Shown here one piece after another: positions 1 to 8,236 of a stretch of 64,000 nucleotides of DNA. Every line of letters begins with the position of its first letter. The first letter of the stretch is position 1. Under the pieces are notes generated by a model. It saw nothing but the letters and a program-made list of their open reading frames with translations. It had not been told where the DNA came from and ran no database searches. Origin of the DNA: Pseudomonas sp. BGI-2 (lineage in GTDB: Bacteria > Pseudomonadota > Gammaproteobacteria > Pseudomonadales > Pseudomonadaceae); NCBI RefSeq assembly GCF_004310295.1, contig NZ_SISB01000027.1:29902-93901 (forward strand), written 5' to 3'. The translations under genes and the position numbers were made by a program.

Positions 1-105
1 TCGGTATTGAATCAGATTCGCCAGGCAAATCCCGGACTCAAAGCAAGCGACGAAGAGCTGGCCAGAGCGATCCTGATTCACGAAAGCGTAGCTGCCGGCC
101 AATGA
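1..105 (+). CDS. C-terminal end of an unidentified protein (partial)
   Basis: An open frame enters the window at base 1 and stops at TGA 103-105, giving 34 residues that end in ESVAAGQ. The tail is acidic and helical in character (SDEELARAIL). Nothing in it identifies a family. It runs toward the oppositely oriented PLP enzyme next door, so the two genes converge over about 50 bases. Confidence 0.5.
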   Translation, partial: SVLNQIRQANPGLKASDEELARAILIHESVAAGQ

Positions 106-156
106 GGGTTGAGGTGGGGTTCGCGACATTAGGATAGTTTGCGGCCCTGCCTTGCT

Positions 157-1077
157 TCACCCTGCGGATAAGCGCGCCCACCCGGCCACCAACTGCGCGC
201 TGATGCTGACCCCGCCACACACCACAATCACCACGTCATGTGCCTCGGCAATCGCTGGATGGTCCAGGTACGCCACCGCCAGTGAAACACCGCACGCCGG
301 TTCGACCAACTGGCGCAAGTCGTTGGCGTAACGCACCACGCCCATGATCGCCTCGTCATCACTGAGCACCACACATTCGTGAGGAAATTCGAGGATGTGC
401 TGCACCGGCCACGCGGCCACTTGTGCAGCCCCCAGCGATGTCGCGACGGTGTCGATGCGCGCCAACCTTACGGGATGCCCGGCCTCGATGGCGGCCGCGA
501 AGGACGCCGCGCCACGGGTTTCGCACGTGATGATCCGACAGTCCATGCGATGGTGCCGCATCAATCCGGTCAGGATGCCCGCCAACAAACCACCACCGCC
601 CACCGACGTCACCAGCGCATCGACTTGAGGGCAATCCTCGAGGACTTCATCAATCAGGGTGCTGTGCCCTTCCCACAACACGGGATGATCGAAGGCCGGC
701 ACGTATTCGGTATCCGCACCCTGTGAAAGCTCTTTCGCCCGTAGATTGGCCTCGTCCCATACCTTGCCGTGAACGATCACCTCGGCACCGGTTTTCCTGA
801 TCCTGGCGCGGGTGGACTCCGGGGTGGTGTGCGGCACCACAATGCAGGCTTTCAACCCGAGGGCTGCGGCGGCCACGGCGGTGGCAAAACCGGCGTTACC
901 GCCGGAAGGACAGACGACTTTGCGCTTGCCCTGTGCCTTTGCCTGACTGCACAAAAGGCCCATGCCGCGCAATTTGAACGAGCCGCTGGGTTGCAGGTTT
1001 TCCAGTTTGAGCCAGATGCGCCGGGTAGGCGTTGACAGGCCTGGGTGCAGAATCAAAGGCGTTCTGATGTGAAGCAT
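157..1077 (-). CDS. Serine/threonine dehydratase-like PLP enzyme
   Basis: A 306-residue fold-type II PLP enzyme. The lysine that would carry the cofactor is K35 in PSGSFKLRG, the substrate loop is SGGNAG (58-63), and the glycine-rich phosphate cup is GGGG (160-163). The family removes the amino group from L-serine or L-threonine to give pyruvate or 2-oxobutyrate in the cytosol. The length matches catabolic serine dehydratases and there is no C-terminal ACT regulatory domain, so an allosteric biosynthetic IlvA role is unlikely. Start: ATG 1077 with GGGAG about 7 bases upstream. It appears to be a single-gene unit; serine and threonine cannot be told apart by reading. Confidence 0.85.
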   Translation of the reverse strand: MLHIRTPLILHPGLSTPTRRIWLKLENLQPSGSFKLRGMGLLCSQAKAQGKRKVVCPSGGNAGFATAVAAAALGLKACIVVPHTTPESTRARIRKTGAEVIVHGKVWDEANLRAKELSQGADTEYVPAFDHPVLWEGHSTLIDEVLEDCPQVDALVTSVGGGGLLAGILTGLMRHHRMDCRIITCETRGAASFAAAIEAGHPVRLARIDTVATSLGAAQVAAWPVQHILEFPHECVVLSDDEAIMGVVRYANDLRQLVEPACGVSLAVAYLDHPAIAEAHDVVIVVCGGVSISAQLVAGWARLSAG

Positions 1078-1178
1078 CGCGAGCTCCCTTTGGCAGCACC
1101 GGCGTGTCGAGGTTTCGACGCGCCGGTGATGAACGATCCTTATCCAAGCTTAGTTCACCCTGCCCCACGGTTTGCGTC

Positions 1179-1970
1179 TTACTGATAGCGCGGTGCCGCC
1201 GATGAGTGGCCGAACGACCCTGACAGCACCTGGCGTTGGGCTTCGTAGGTATCCCATTTGTCGCCCTCGTGCAGGCCCGGGATGGTCACCACTTCCCCTT
1301 TCACCAGCCCTGCCAACGCGGCATCGACCATCTCCTCAGCGGACATCACGATCTCTTGCGGCAGATTTTCCACCGGGTTGCCGGCCTCGCTCCAGAAGTC
1401 GGTGGCGGTGGCGCCGGGCAACACTGCCTGGACGCGAATGCCTTTATCGGCCAACTCGTGGTGCATCGATTGGCTCAGGCCCAGAACGAATGCCTTGGTC
1501 CCGCCGTAAACGCCGTTGAGGATTTGCGGAGCGATTGCGACGATGGAGGAAATGTTGATCACGGTGCCGGCGCCCCGTGCGACGAAGCCGGGCACCACGG
1601 CATAGGACAGTCGCATCAGCGCGGTGACGTTGAGGGTGATCATGTCTTCCATGTTGTCCACCGGGCTGCCGAGCAACGGCATCACACCGCCGACGCCGGC
1701 GTTGTTGACCAGCAAGGTGATGCTGGCGTCATTGCGCAGAATGCTTTCAACCCGCAGCAGGCCGGCCTTGTCTTTGAGGTCCGCGGCGACCACTTCCACG
1801 GCGCGGCCGGTTTCGTTGCTCAGGTGGTTGGCCAGCGCGTTAAGTTTGCCCTGGCTGCGGGCGACCAGAATCAGGTCGTAACCCTGCCGGGCGAGACGGT
1901 CGGCATACACCGCGCCAATGCCCGAAGAGGCGCCAGTGATCAGTGCGGTGCCTTTGGATGAGAGAGCCAT
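1179..1970 (-). CDS. SDR family NAD(P)-dependent oxidoreductase
   Basis: A 263-residue classical short-chain dehydrogenase. Cofactor motif TGASSGIG is at 12-19, NNAG at 89-92, and the catalytic pair is Y155/K159 (YGGTK), preceded by the serine strand NISS. The acidic residue after beta-2 is absent (VARSQGK), which in this family favours NADP(H). I use ATG 1970 (AAGGA 8 bases upstream) rather than an in-frame TTG two codons earlier. It is transcribed away from the GlxA-type regulator across a 124-base intergenic region, so that regulator is the obvious candidate controller. Substrate unknown. Confidence 0.88.
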   Translation of the reverse strand: MALSSKGTALITGASSGIGAVYADRLARQGYDLILVARSQGKLNALANHLSNETGRAVEVVAADLKDKAGLLRVESILRNDASITLLVNNAGVGGVMPLLGSPVDNMEDMITLNVTALMRLSYAVVPGFVARGAGTVINISSIVAIAPQILNGVYGGTKAFVLGLSQSMHHELADKGIRVQAVLPGATATDFWSEAGNPVENLPQEIVMSAEEMVDAALAGLVKGEVVTIPGLHEGDKWDTYEAQRQVLSGSFGHSSAAPRYQ

Positions 1971-2094
1971 GTTCAATTTCCTTCACAGTGAGGCGATAAG
2001 GTCGCCGGGTGTGAACAGTTATAAATTGACTCACGCTCGTCTCAAATGACGTTTAAAGTACGTTTTCAGGACACGGCTTTTTGAGGACTTGATC

Positions 2095-3042
2095 ATGACT
2101 ACCGTGGCGTTCGTGGTTTTCGAGGGTTTCCAGTCCATGGCGCTGGCGGCCATGCCGGTGTTCGAGTACGCCAACTTCAGCGCCGGTGAAGCGCTTTATG
2201 AGGTCAGCGTGATCTCTGAGGATGGTCGCTCCCTGCGGGCTTCCGGTGGTTTGAGTGTCGGCACTCAGGCGTTCGGTGAGCGGGTGTTCGACACGGTAAT
2301 CGTGGTCGGCGGCGATTCGATCCTCGAGCAGGCGCCAGAAGGTGTGCTTGCTTACCTGCGCGACAGCGTGAAGACCGCACGGCGCACGGCGTCGATTTGT
2401 TCTGGGGCGTTCGTGCTGGCCCAGGCCGGTCTGCTCGACGGGCGGCGGGCCACCACGCATTGGGCGTATGCGCGGGACCTGCAAGCACGGTTTCCATCGA
2501 TCAAAGTGGAAGAAGACCGTATTTACGTGATCGACGGTTCCATCTGGACCTCCGCCGGCATGACCGCGGGCATCGACCTGGCGCTGGCCATGGTCGAAAA
2601 AGACCATGGCGCCGAACTGGCCCGTTCCGTCGCGCAGAAACTGGTGATGTACCAGCGCCGCGCAGGTGGCCAGTCGCAGCATTCGGCATTGCTGGAACTG
2701 GAGCCCAAATCCGACCGCATTCAGACCGTCCTCGGCTACGCCCGGGAACACCTGACATCCGCGTTGTCAGTGGAACAACTGGCGGAAGTGGCGCGCCTCA
2801 GCCCACGGCAATTCAGCCGGACCTTTCGCGCCGAGACCGGGCAGTCCCCGGCCAAGGCCATCGAAAACCTGCGCCTGGAAGCGGCGCGGCAGATGCTCGA
2901 ACGCGGGCGCCTGACCCTCGATCAGATCGCTGCCGAGGCTGGCTTCACCGACCGCCGTCGCATGCGCGAAGCCTTCCTTAGGGCGTTCGGCCAGCCACCG
3001 CAGGTGATTCGGCGCAATGCCAGGACGCAGATGACGGAGTGA
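2095..3042 (+). CDS. GlxA-type transcriptional regulator (DJ-1/PfpI + AraC HTH)
   Basis: A 315-residue regulator. The N-terminal half is a DJ-1/PfpI-like domain with the nucleophile-elbow cysteine in ASICSGAF, and the C-terminal ~95 residues are an AraC double helix-turn-helix (SVEQLAEVARLSPRQFSR, then LDQIAAEAGF). Such proteins sense small metabolites and activate adjacent catabolic genes. Start: ATG 2095 behind GAGGA with 8-base spacing. It is divergent from the SDR gene, which it probably controls (inference from position). It ends four bases from the stop of the convergent MBL gene. Confidence 0.88.
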   Translation: MTTVAFVVFEGFQSMALAAMPVFEYANFSAGEALYEVSVISEDGRSLRASGGLSVGTQAFGERVFDTVIVVGGDSILEQAPEGVLAYLRDSVKTARRTASICSGAFVLAQAGLLDGRRATTHWAYARDLQARFPSIKVEEDRIYVIDGSIWTSAGMTAGIDLALAMVEKDHGAELARSVAQKLVMYQRRAGGQSQHSALLELEPKSDRIQTVLGYAREHLTSALSVEQLAEVARLSPRQFSRTFRAETGQSPAKAIENLRLEAARQMLERGRLTLDQIAAEAGFTDRRRMREAFLRAFGQPPQVIRRNARTQMTE

Positions 3043-3045
3043 GCG

Positions 3046-4068
3046 TTAGCGCGCGGGAAGCGCTGCCTTCAGATCGATTGCTTTATACAGTGGCATCAGC
3101 CTCAGGGCCACGCCATCGGCCAGGGCCATAGGCATCAAACGTTGCATCGCGATATCGAACTTGTCCATCCACTTGGGCATGGGGTGTAACCCCTTGTCGA
3201 GGGGCTCGAAAAAATCATCCCAGTGGATCGGAATCACTAGCCGCGCGCCGGTGACTTGCACCACTTCGTGCCAGTAATCCCTGGCGAATTGCAGGTCTTG
3301 TTTGCCGAGGAAACCGATGCCCAGAAATACAACGTCTGCCTTCACGTTCTTGAACATGCCTTGTGTGAAATTGGCGCTGGGGTGGATGAGAATCCGTAAT
3401 CCATTGGACTGTTCGATCAAGTAAGAGTAGTTGCCGCCTTCCTTGTACTCACTGGCTCTGGCGGGTTGTTTTAGCGGCACGTCGATGGTCCCTGGATATC
3501 TTGCGCCAAGAGAGTGTGGCGACGGGAAGACTTGCACCTTGAACTTGCCGAACTCGAAGGATTGTTTGTTTTCGACAGTCTCGATTCGCTCGGGTGGAAG
3601 TCCTTCACCTGATCCGATATTGGCGACCGAGGCGGACCCTACCAACACCGCCCCCGTGCGCAAGGCGACCACGGCGGAGTCCAGTGCATGATCGTAATGC
3701 GCGTGCGCCACCATCACCGCGGCCAATGTCGGGTTGCCTGCAGCGTGCAATGCCGTATCAATGCGGCTCCTGTCCGGCCCGATCCAGCCCAGCGCCACCC
3801 TCAAGAATCCCGGACGGGAAAAGAAGCCATCGGTCATGATCGATGTGTTGCCATCGCTGAGCATCAGGGTCGACACGCCCATGAAGCGCGCTGTCAGAGC
3901 GCCGGCGGCTGGCGCTGAAGACCGCAGTTCAAGCGCAGAGTAGGGCTCGATCGAGGGCGTCGAGCAAGCGACGACGCCGCCCCCGATGACGGCCAGGAGC
4001 ATCACAATCGCCATCAACCGACGACCTCTTCCCAAGGCTTCTCCGCAGGCCAACATCGAATGGTCCAT
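3046..4068 (-). CDS. MBL-fold metallo-hydrolase, predicted lipoprotein
   Basis: A 340-residue protein with an N-terminal hydrophobic segment and a lipobox ending at C35 (GGVVAC), so it is probably exported and lipid-anchored. The metallo-beta-lactamase signature HAHYDH is clear, followed by the later metal-ligand regions LIHPS and IPIHWDD. The arrangement is like UlaG/NAPE-PLD-type hydrolases rather than beta-lactamases. Start: ATG 4068 with a strong GGAGG about 6 bases upstream. No partner gene; substrate unknown. Confidence 0.82.
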   Translation of the reverse strand: MDHSMLACGEALGRGRRLMAIVMLLAVIGGGVVACSTPSIEPYSALELRSSAPAAGALTARFMGVSTLMLSDGNTSIMTDGFFSRPGFLRVALGWIGPDRSRIDTALHAAGNPTLAAVMVAHAHYDHALDSAVVALRTGAVLVGSASVANIGSGEGLPPERIETVENKQSFEFGKFKVQVFPSPHSLGARYPGTIDVPLKQPARASEYKEGGNYSYLIEQSNGLRILIHPSANFTQGMFKNVKADVVFLGIGFLGKQDLQFARDYWHEVVQVTGARLVIPIHWDDFFEPLDKGLHPMPKWMDKFDIAMQRLMPMALADGVALRLMPLYKAIDLKAALPAR

Positions 4069-4177
4069 ACGCCCCTCCTTTCACCCGACTGAACCGTTCA
4101 GTGAGGCTAGCCCAAACCGACGGATCAGCATGACCATCTACACTGAGGACATCGGTTAAAAGCGGGAATGGGTGCTC

Positions 4178-4837
4178 ATGAAAATCTCGGCCAGGCTGGC
4201 GTTTTTCGCCATCGTCTCCACCCTCGCCTACCTTGGCCTCGCGGTGTGGGGGCTGGGCGGGTTTGCGGCGTTTTTCGCGCAGGCACCGCTGGTGGTCGTT
4301 GCTGTCGCAACGTTGGTAATGGCCGTTGCCTCGCTTTTTACCGAGGTCAACCTGAGTTCCGGGGAACGTGAAGACCGGGCCAACCGTTGGGTGTTGCCGG
4401 CGTTCGGCGTCATCGGACTGTTGAGCGGGTATCTGCCAGCCTACACCGACCGCATCGACTACTGGACCTTCGGTGGCGAAGGAGTGCGCTGGCTGGGGGC
4501 TTTGCTGTTCATCGTCGGCGGCGCGCTACGGATGTGGCCAGTGTTTGTGCTGGGCAAGCGTTTTAGCGGATTGGTGGCGATTCAGCCGGGCCACAGTCTG
4601 GTCACCGACGGGATTTATCGCAGCTTGCGCAACCCCAGTTACCTGGGGATGTTGGTCATTGCTGTGGGCTGGGCGCTAGCGTTTCGTTCTGGGGTTGGGC
4701 TGTTGCTGGCGGCGCTGACGGTGATTCCGCTGATGGCCCGGATTCACTCGGAAGAAGCGCTGTTAAGGGCACAGTTCGGGGGTGAGTATGAGGCGTACTG
4801 CGCTCGTAGCTGGCGGTTGATTCCCGGTTTGTACTGA
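4178..4837 (+). CDS. Isoprenylcysteine carboxyl methyltransferase-family membrane protein
   Basis: About 219 residues, mostly hydrophobic with roughly five membrane spans. The C-terminal part has the ICMT/PEMT-type hallmark: a YRSLRNPSYLG stretch, then an EEALLRAQFGGEYEAYC tail, which in the family bind SAM. Bacterial members are uncharacterised small-molecule or lipid methyltransferases of the inner membrane. The start is ambiguous: ATG 4178 is used, but an in-frame GTG at 4172 is possible and neither has a good Shine-Dalgarno. Confidence 0.78.
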   Translation: MKISARLAFFAIVSTLAYLGLAVWGLGGFAAFFAQAPLVVVAVATLVMAVASLFTEVNLSSGEREDRANRWVLPAFGVIGLLSGYLPAYTDRIDYWTFGGEGVRWLGALLFIVGGALRMWPVFVLGKRFSGLVAIQPGHSLVTDGIYRSLRNPSYLGMLVIAVGWALAFRSGVGLLLAALTVIPLMARIHSEEALLRAQFGGEYEAYCARSWRLIPGLY

Positions 4838-4855
4838 GATTACTCATGTGCGACC

Positions 4856-4964
4856 TGGAGCGAGGCTTGCCCGCGAAGGGGCCATCGCGGTCGATCATGA
4901 GACAGTTATTGCTAGTGCCAACGTCTTCGCGGGCAAGTCGGATCGCCGCACCGCTCGCTCCTAC
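4856..4964. repeat. REPIN-like pair of REP palindromes (diverged)
   Basis: Two REP-type palindromes in inverted orientation, 4856-4882 and 4925-4964, built around GCTTGCCCGCGAAG and CTTCGCGGGCAAG. They lie between a gene end and a convergent gene end. The second copy is longer and diverged. This belongs to the same repeat family as the better-conserved copies at 7242, 9357, 17805 and 50397. Confidence 0.8.
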
Positions 4965-4967
4965 AAA

Positions 4968-5633
4968 TCAGGTTTCGATCAGGAGGAGACCGTCAACATC
5001 TGCACGACAGACAACCGAGTCGTAACTCGCCAGCGTGGCATGCGCCGTCTGAATCGGATGGTCATGCGTCGAAGTAATTATCACAAGGTCCGCCCCAGCC
5101 GCCTCTGCCGCAAGGATCCCTACAGTGGCATCTTCAAAGATCAGGCATTCAGTCACCGCAAAACCTAACAGCTGAGCCGCCAGCCGATAGCCCGCAGGAT
5201 CAGGTTTGCCGGCACTGACAGCTTCGGCCGTGACCATGACACCCGGCTCGGGAATCCCCGCCGCCGCCATCCTGCGCAACGCCAGCGCCCTCGGCGCGGA
5301 GGTAACGATTGCCCATTGATTGGCTGGCAAAGACCTAAGGAAATTCGCCGCGCCAAACACCTCGACAATTCCCTCCACGTCCTCGATTTCCGCCTCGGTA
5401 ACCCACTGCGCTTGTGCCTCGGCATCCACCCCGGGCAACGCCAGACGGTTGATGGTGTCGATGGCGCGCGCGCCGTGAATGGTCGGCAAAAAAGACTCGA
5501 CATCTACCCCGTGGCGCAAGGCCCAGGTGGTCCAGATCCGCTCGGCGGCGGCGATGGAGTTGAGGACAGTACCGTCCATGTCGAACAGGAACGCGCGATA
5601 CGGCGTCTTAAAAACGGAGTCATTGGCAGACAA
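4968..5633 (-). CDS. HAD-family phosphatase
   Basis: A 221-residue HAD subfamily I hydrolase. Motif I is FLFDMDGT (nucleophile D18, acid/base D20), motif II lies in VTSAPR, motif III lysine is in SAGKPDP, and motif IV is FEDA. The helical cap after motif I is of the beta-phosphoglucomutase/sugar-phosphatase type, suggesting a small sugar or polyol phosphate substrate. The start codon appears to be TTG at 5633: AAGGA sits about 8-9 bases upstream and no in-frame ATG precedes motif I. It ends next to the REP pair. Confidence 0.82.
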   Translation of the reverse strand: MSANDSVFKTPYRAFLFDMDGTVLNSIAAAERIWTTWALRHGVDVESFLPTIHGARAIDTINRLALPGVDAEAQAQWVTEAEIEDVEGIVEVFGAANFLRSLPANQWAIVTSAPRALALRRMAAAGIPEPGVMVTAEAVSAGKPDPAGYRLAAQLLGFAVTECLIFEDATVGILAAEAAGADLVIITSTHDHPIQTAHATLASYDSVVCRADVDGLLLIET

Positions 5634-5680
5634 GGACAGGCTTCCTTCGAGTGTCAGGCAGGTCCGTCAATGTACACGAC

Positions 5681-6088
5681 CTACAGCGACCGTCGCGACT
5701 TGAACGCCCCATCGACACAGTCCAGCAGTTGCCCCAACGCCCAGGGTTTCTTGATAAAAGACACGGTATGACGCACCCCGGAAGATTCGGGGGTTTCAAA
5801 ACCGGACATGATCATGATCGGTTTGTCTGGCCAGCGATCGCCAAACTCATTGGCCAGGTCAGCGCCGTTACGCTTTCCGGGCATGGTGATGTCCGTGAGC
5901 AACAGACCCACTTCGTTCGCGTGCGATTCAAGATACTTCGATGCGGCGTCCGCACTGACATGCGGTTCAACCTTGAAACCTTCCTCCTGAAGAATTTCGC
6001 AGAGAAACTCCAGAATCAGCGGGTCATCTTCAACCACAAGAATCAACCCGCCAGGGAGCCGCTCACCCGCCATCGATATTGGACACAT
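5681..6088 (-). CDS. Stand-alone response-regulator receiver protein
   Basis: 135 residues forming a single receiver domain with no output domain. The acidic pocket is VVEDD (E20-D22), the phospho-acceptor is D66 in LLTDITMPG, and the switch lysine lies in the FIKKPW segment. Single-domain receivers act by protein contact or as phosphorelay intermediates. No histidine kinase is nearby. Start: ATG 6088 with a GGGAG about 10 bases upstream, moderately supported. It is only about 50 bases downstream of the HAD gene start and in the same direction. Confidence 0.8.
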   Translation of the reverse strand: MCPISMAGERLPGGLILVVEDDPLILEFLCEILQEEGFKVEPHVSADAASKYLESHANEVGLLLTDITMPGKRNGADLANEFGDRWPDKPIMIMSGFETPESSGVRHTVSFIKKPWALGQLLDCVDGAFKSRRSL

Positions 6089-6288
6089 GACTTTGCCACT
6101 CCCTGATTGCCTAATGATTTCGCGGGCTCAAATCCGCCGCTTACAGGTATGAGCAGCGGACTCGACGGAAATTCATTTTTGATACAAGCGTCTTCAATAT
6201 TGTGAGTACATGCCGACCATCGCGGCCGTCCACCAACCCACAATTGTGTTTAAAATGCCGCCCCCATCCAATTGCTGGCCCCTGCCCG

Positions 6289-7230
6289 ATGAACGCTGAT
6301 GCCCTCTCCATCCTTCACGACCATTTGCTGACAGCCCTGGCCGATGCACCCGCCGAAACCCGTCGGTTGTTCCATGGCCGGGGCCGTTGCTGGCCGGGGC
6401 TGGAGCAATTGACCGTCGACTGGCTGCAAGGCGTGGTGCTGGTGTCGCTGTTCAAGGAACCTGAAGCGGCGCAGCTGGATGCGTTAAAACAGCGGCTGAT
6501 GGACATCACCCGGTCACCCGAGTGGACGCAATCTGGCGCACACACCCTGGCGCTGCAGCATCGTTATCTGCTGCAAAGCACTACCGAATGGCTGATCGGG
6601 GAAGTGATCGAGGACATGACCATCACCGAGGGCGGCCTGCGCTATCGCGTGGACCTGGGCCGCAAGCAGAACACCGGGTTGTTCCTCGACATGCGCTATG
6701 GCCGCGACTGGGTGCGGGCGAATGCCGATGGCAAGCGCGTGTTGAATCTGTTCGCCTACACCTGCGGCTTTTCGGTTGCCGCCATCGAGGGTGACGCCGA
6801 GCACGTGGTCAATCTGGACATGTCCAGCCCGGCCCTGAACCGTGGTCGCGACAACCATCGGCTCAATGGCCATGACATGAGCAAGGTGAGTTTTCTTGGC
6901 CACGACCTGTTCAAGTCCTGGGGCAAGGTGATCGGCAAGGGGCCTTACGACTTGGTGATCATCGATCCGCCGTCCTTTCAGAAAGGCAGTTTTCTGCTGA
7001 CCAAGGATTATCAGCGCGTGTTGCGTCGGCTGCCGGAGTTGCTCAGCCCCGAGGGGACGGTGCTGGCGTGCATGAACGATCCGGCGTTCGGGGCGGACTT
7101 CCTCATCGACGGTGTGATGCGTGAAGCGCCGGGTTTGCGGTTTGAGCAACGGCTGGAGAATCCGCCGGAGTTTCCGGATGCCGATGTTGAATGCGGGTTG
7201 AAGGCGTTGGTGTTCAAACTCGGAAATTGA
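6289..7230 (+). CDS. Class I SAM-dependent methyltransferase (RlmI/RlmK-like catalytic domain)
   Basis: About 313 residues. The SAM-binding region is VLNLFAYTCGFSVAA, followed by the acidic turn NLDMS and the catalytic-type motif IIDPPSF, the arrangement of C5-cytosine or guanine-N2 rRNA methyltransferases such as RlmI and RlmKL. No PUA or THUMP domain precedes it, so RNA targeting must differ or be lost. The ATG at 6289 begins the conserved part; upstream in-frame codons look non-coding (cysteine/proline rich). The ribosome-binding site is weak. Exact RNA substrate not assignable. Confidence 0.78.
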   Translation: MNADALSILHDHLLTALADAPAETRRLFHGRGRCWPGLEQLTVDWLQGVVLVSLFKEPEAAQLDALKQRLMDITRSPEWTQSGAHTLALQHRYLLQSTTEWLIGEVIEDMTITEGGLRYRVDLGRKQNTGLFLDMRYGRDWVRANADGKRVLNLFAYTCGFSVAAIEGDAEHVVNLDMSSPALNRGRDNHRLNGHDMSKVSFLGHDLFKSWGKVIGKGPYDLVIIDPPSFQKGSFLLTKDYQRVLRRLPELLSPEGTVLACMNDPAFGADFLIDGVMREAPGLRFEQRLENPPEFPDADVECGLKALVFKLGN

Positions 7231-7241
7231 TCCCTGCTTTA

Positions 7242-7331
7242 TGTGGGAGCGGGCTTGCTCGCGAAGGCGGAGTGTCAGAGCACAACTTTTTTGCCTGATG
7301 CACCGCTTTCGCGAGCAGGCTCGCTCCTACA
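7242..7331. repeat. REPIN (inverted REP pair)
   Basis: Two REP palindromes face each other: GTGGGAGCGGGCTTGCTCGCGAA at the left and its inverted partner, with a few substitutions, ending at 7331. The spacer is about 35 bases. It sits between convergent gene ends. Confidence 0.9.
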
Positions 7332-7351
7332 GGGGGATTGGGGTGAGCCGG

Positions 7352-8125
7352 TTATCGCGGCTGCAACACCAGCGCAAACAGCTCGCCGTGACCGTTCACG
7401 TTGAGCTTGTGATAGAGATTGCGCCGATGCACCTTCACCGTCTCCGGGGAGATGCCCATTTGCTGGGCAATGGCTTTGCTGGAAAAGCCCTGGAGAATCA
7501 GTCGCGCCGTTTCGACTTCCCGCACTGACAAGCGCACGTCGAAGCGATCCAAAAGAGTCGCCAAGTCGCCGGCCACAGGTTCCGCGGCCGGACCTTCCGG
7601 CGGCATCAATTGCAAGTGTCGGCGCATCGCCGACAGCACCCAATCCCGCACACACAGCAGACTGCCTTGCTCTTCGAGGGTGAACCGCGTCGAGCGCCCC
7701 AGCGACAAACCGAGTACGGCGCCGTCGATGTTGACCATGAACTGCAATTCGTCACCGCCCACCACCGAGCGAAAGTAGCTCAGGTAATACTCGCTCTGCT
7801 GAAACTGGTCGGGGGCCAGCGAATCGAGGTTGTGCAAGCCATCGGCAATGCCGGCGCAAGCCGCCTGGTAAAACGGATCGAGCAGGTACATGCCGGCGCT
7901 GTAGTCCGCCAGTTCTTCATGCTCGGTAGCGCCACCTTTTGAGTCGAAGTCGATCAGCAAGCGTGGCACCCGCCCCGCCCTCATCACCGCGACCAACGCA
8001 TTGTCCAGCGGCACCAGCAGCCGCAGTGTGTCGACCAGCGCGCGCCAGAAACCGTCCTGACCCAACGCGCCAAATACCCGCGCCAGCCCCTGGTGCACCG
8101 GCAACTCTTTCAACAACGCGTCCAC
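7352..8125 (-). CDS. LuxR-family transcriptional regulator
   Basis: 257 residues. The C-terminal ~65 residues are a LuxR/GerE helix-turn-helix (LSVREVETARLILQG, then KAIAQQMGISPETVKVHRRNLYHKL). The N-terminal ~180 residues show no recognisable autoinducer or receiver domain and probably form a ligand-sensing domain. Start codon is GTG 8125 with AAAGGGG about 8 bases upstream. It is divergent from the PotF-like binding-protein gene, 111 bases away, and so may control it and the downstream aminopeptidase (inference). Confidence 0.83.
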   Translation of the reverse strand: MDALLKELPVHQGLARVFGALGQDGFWRALVDTLRLLVPLDNALVAVMRAGRVPRLLIDFDSKGGATEHEELADYSAGMYLLDPFYQAACAGIADGLHNLDSLAPDQFQQSEYYLSYFRSVVGGDELQFMVNIDGAVLGLSLGRSTRFTLEEQGSLLCVRDWVLSAMRRHLQLMPPEGPAAEPVAGDLATLLDRFDVRLSVREVETARLILQGFSSKAIAQQMGISPETVKVHRRNLYHKLNVNGHGELFALVLQPR

Positions 8126-8236
8126 GCACTACCCCTTTCGAGTAACCCATGATGGGAATGGGTGAGCACCCCGCCTGCCGATACGCTGCAAGCACCTGTT
8201 CATCACCGGCCTGCAGCAGGCCAGGAGTGCCGCATC

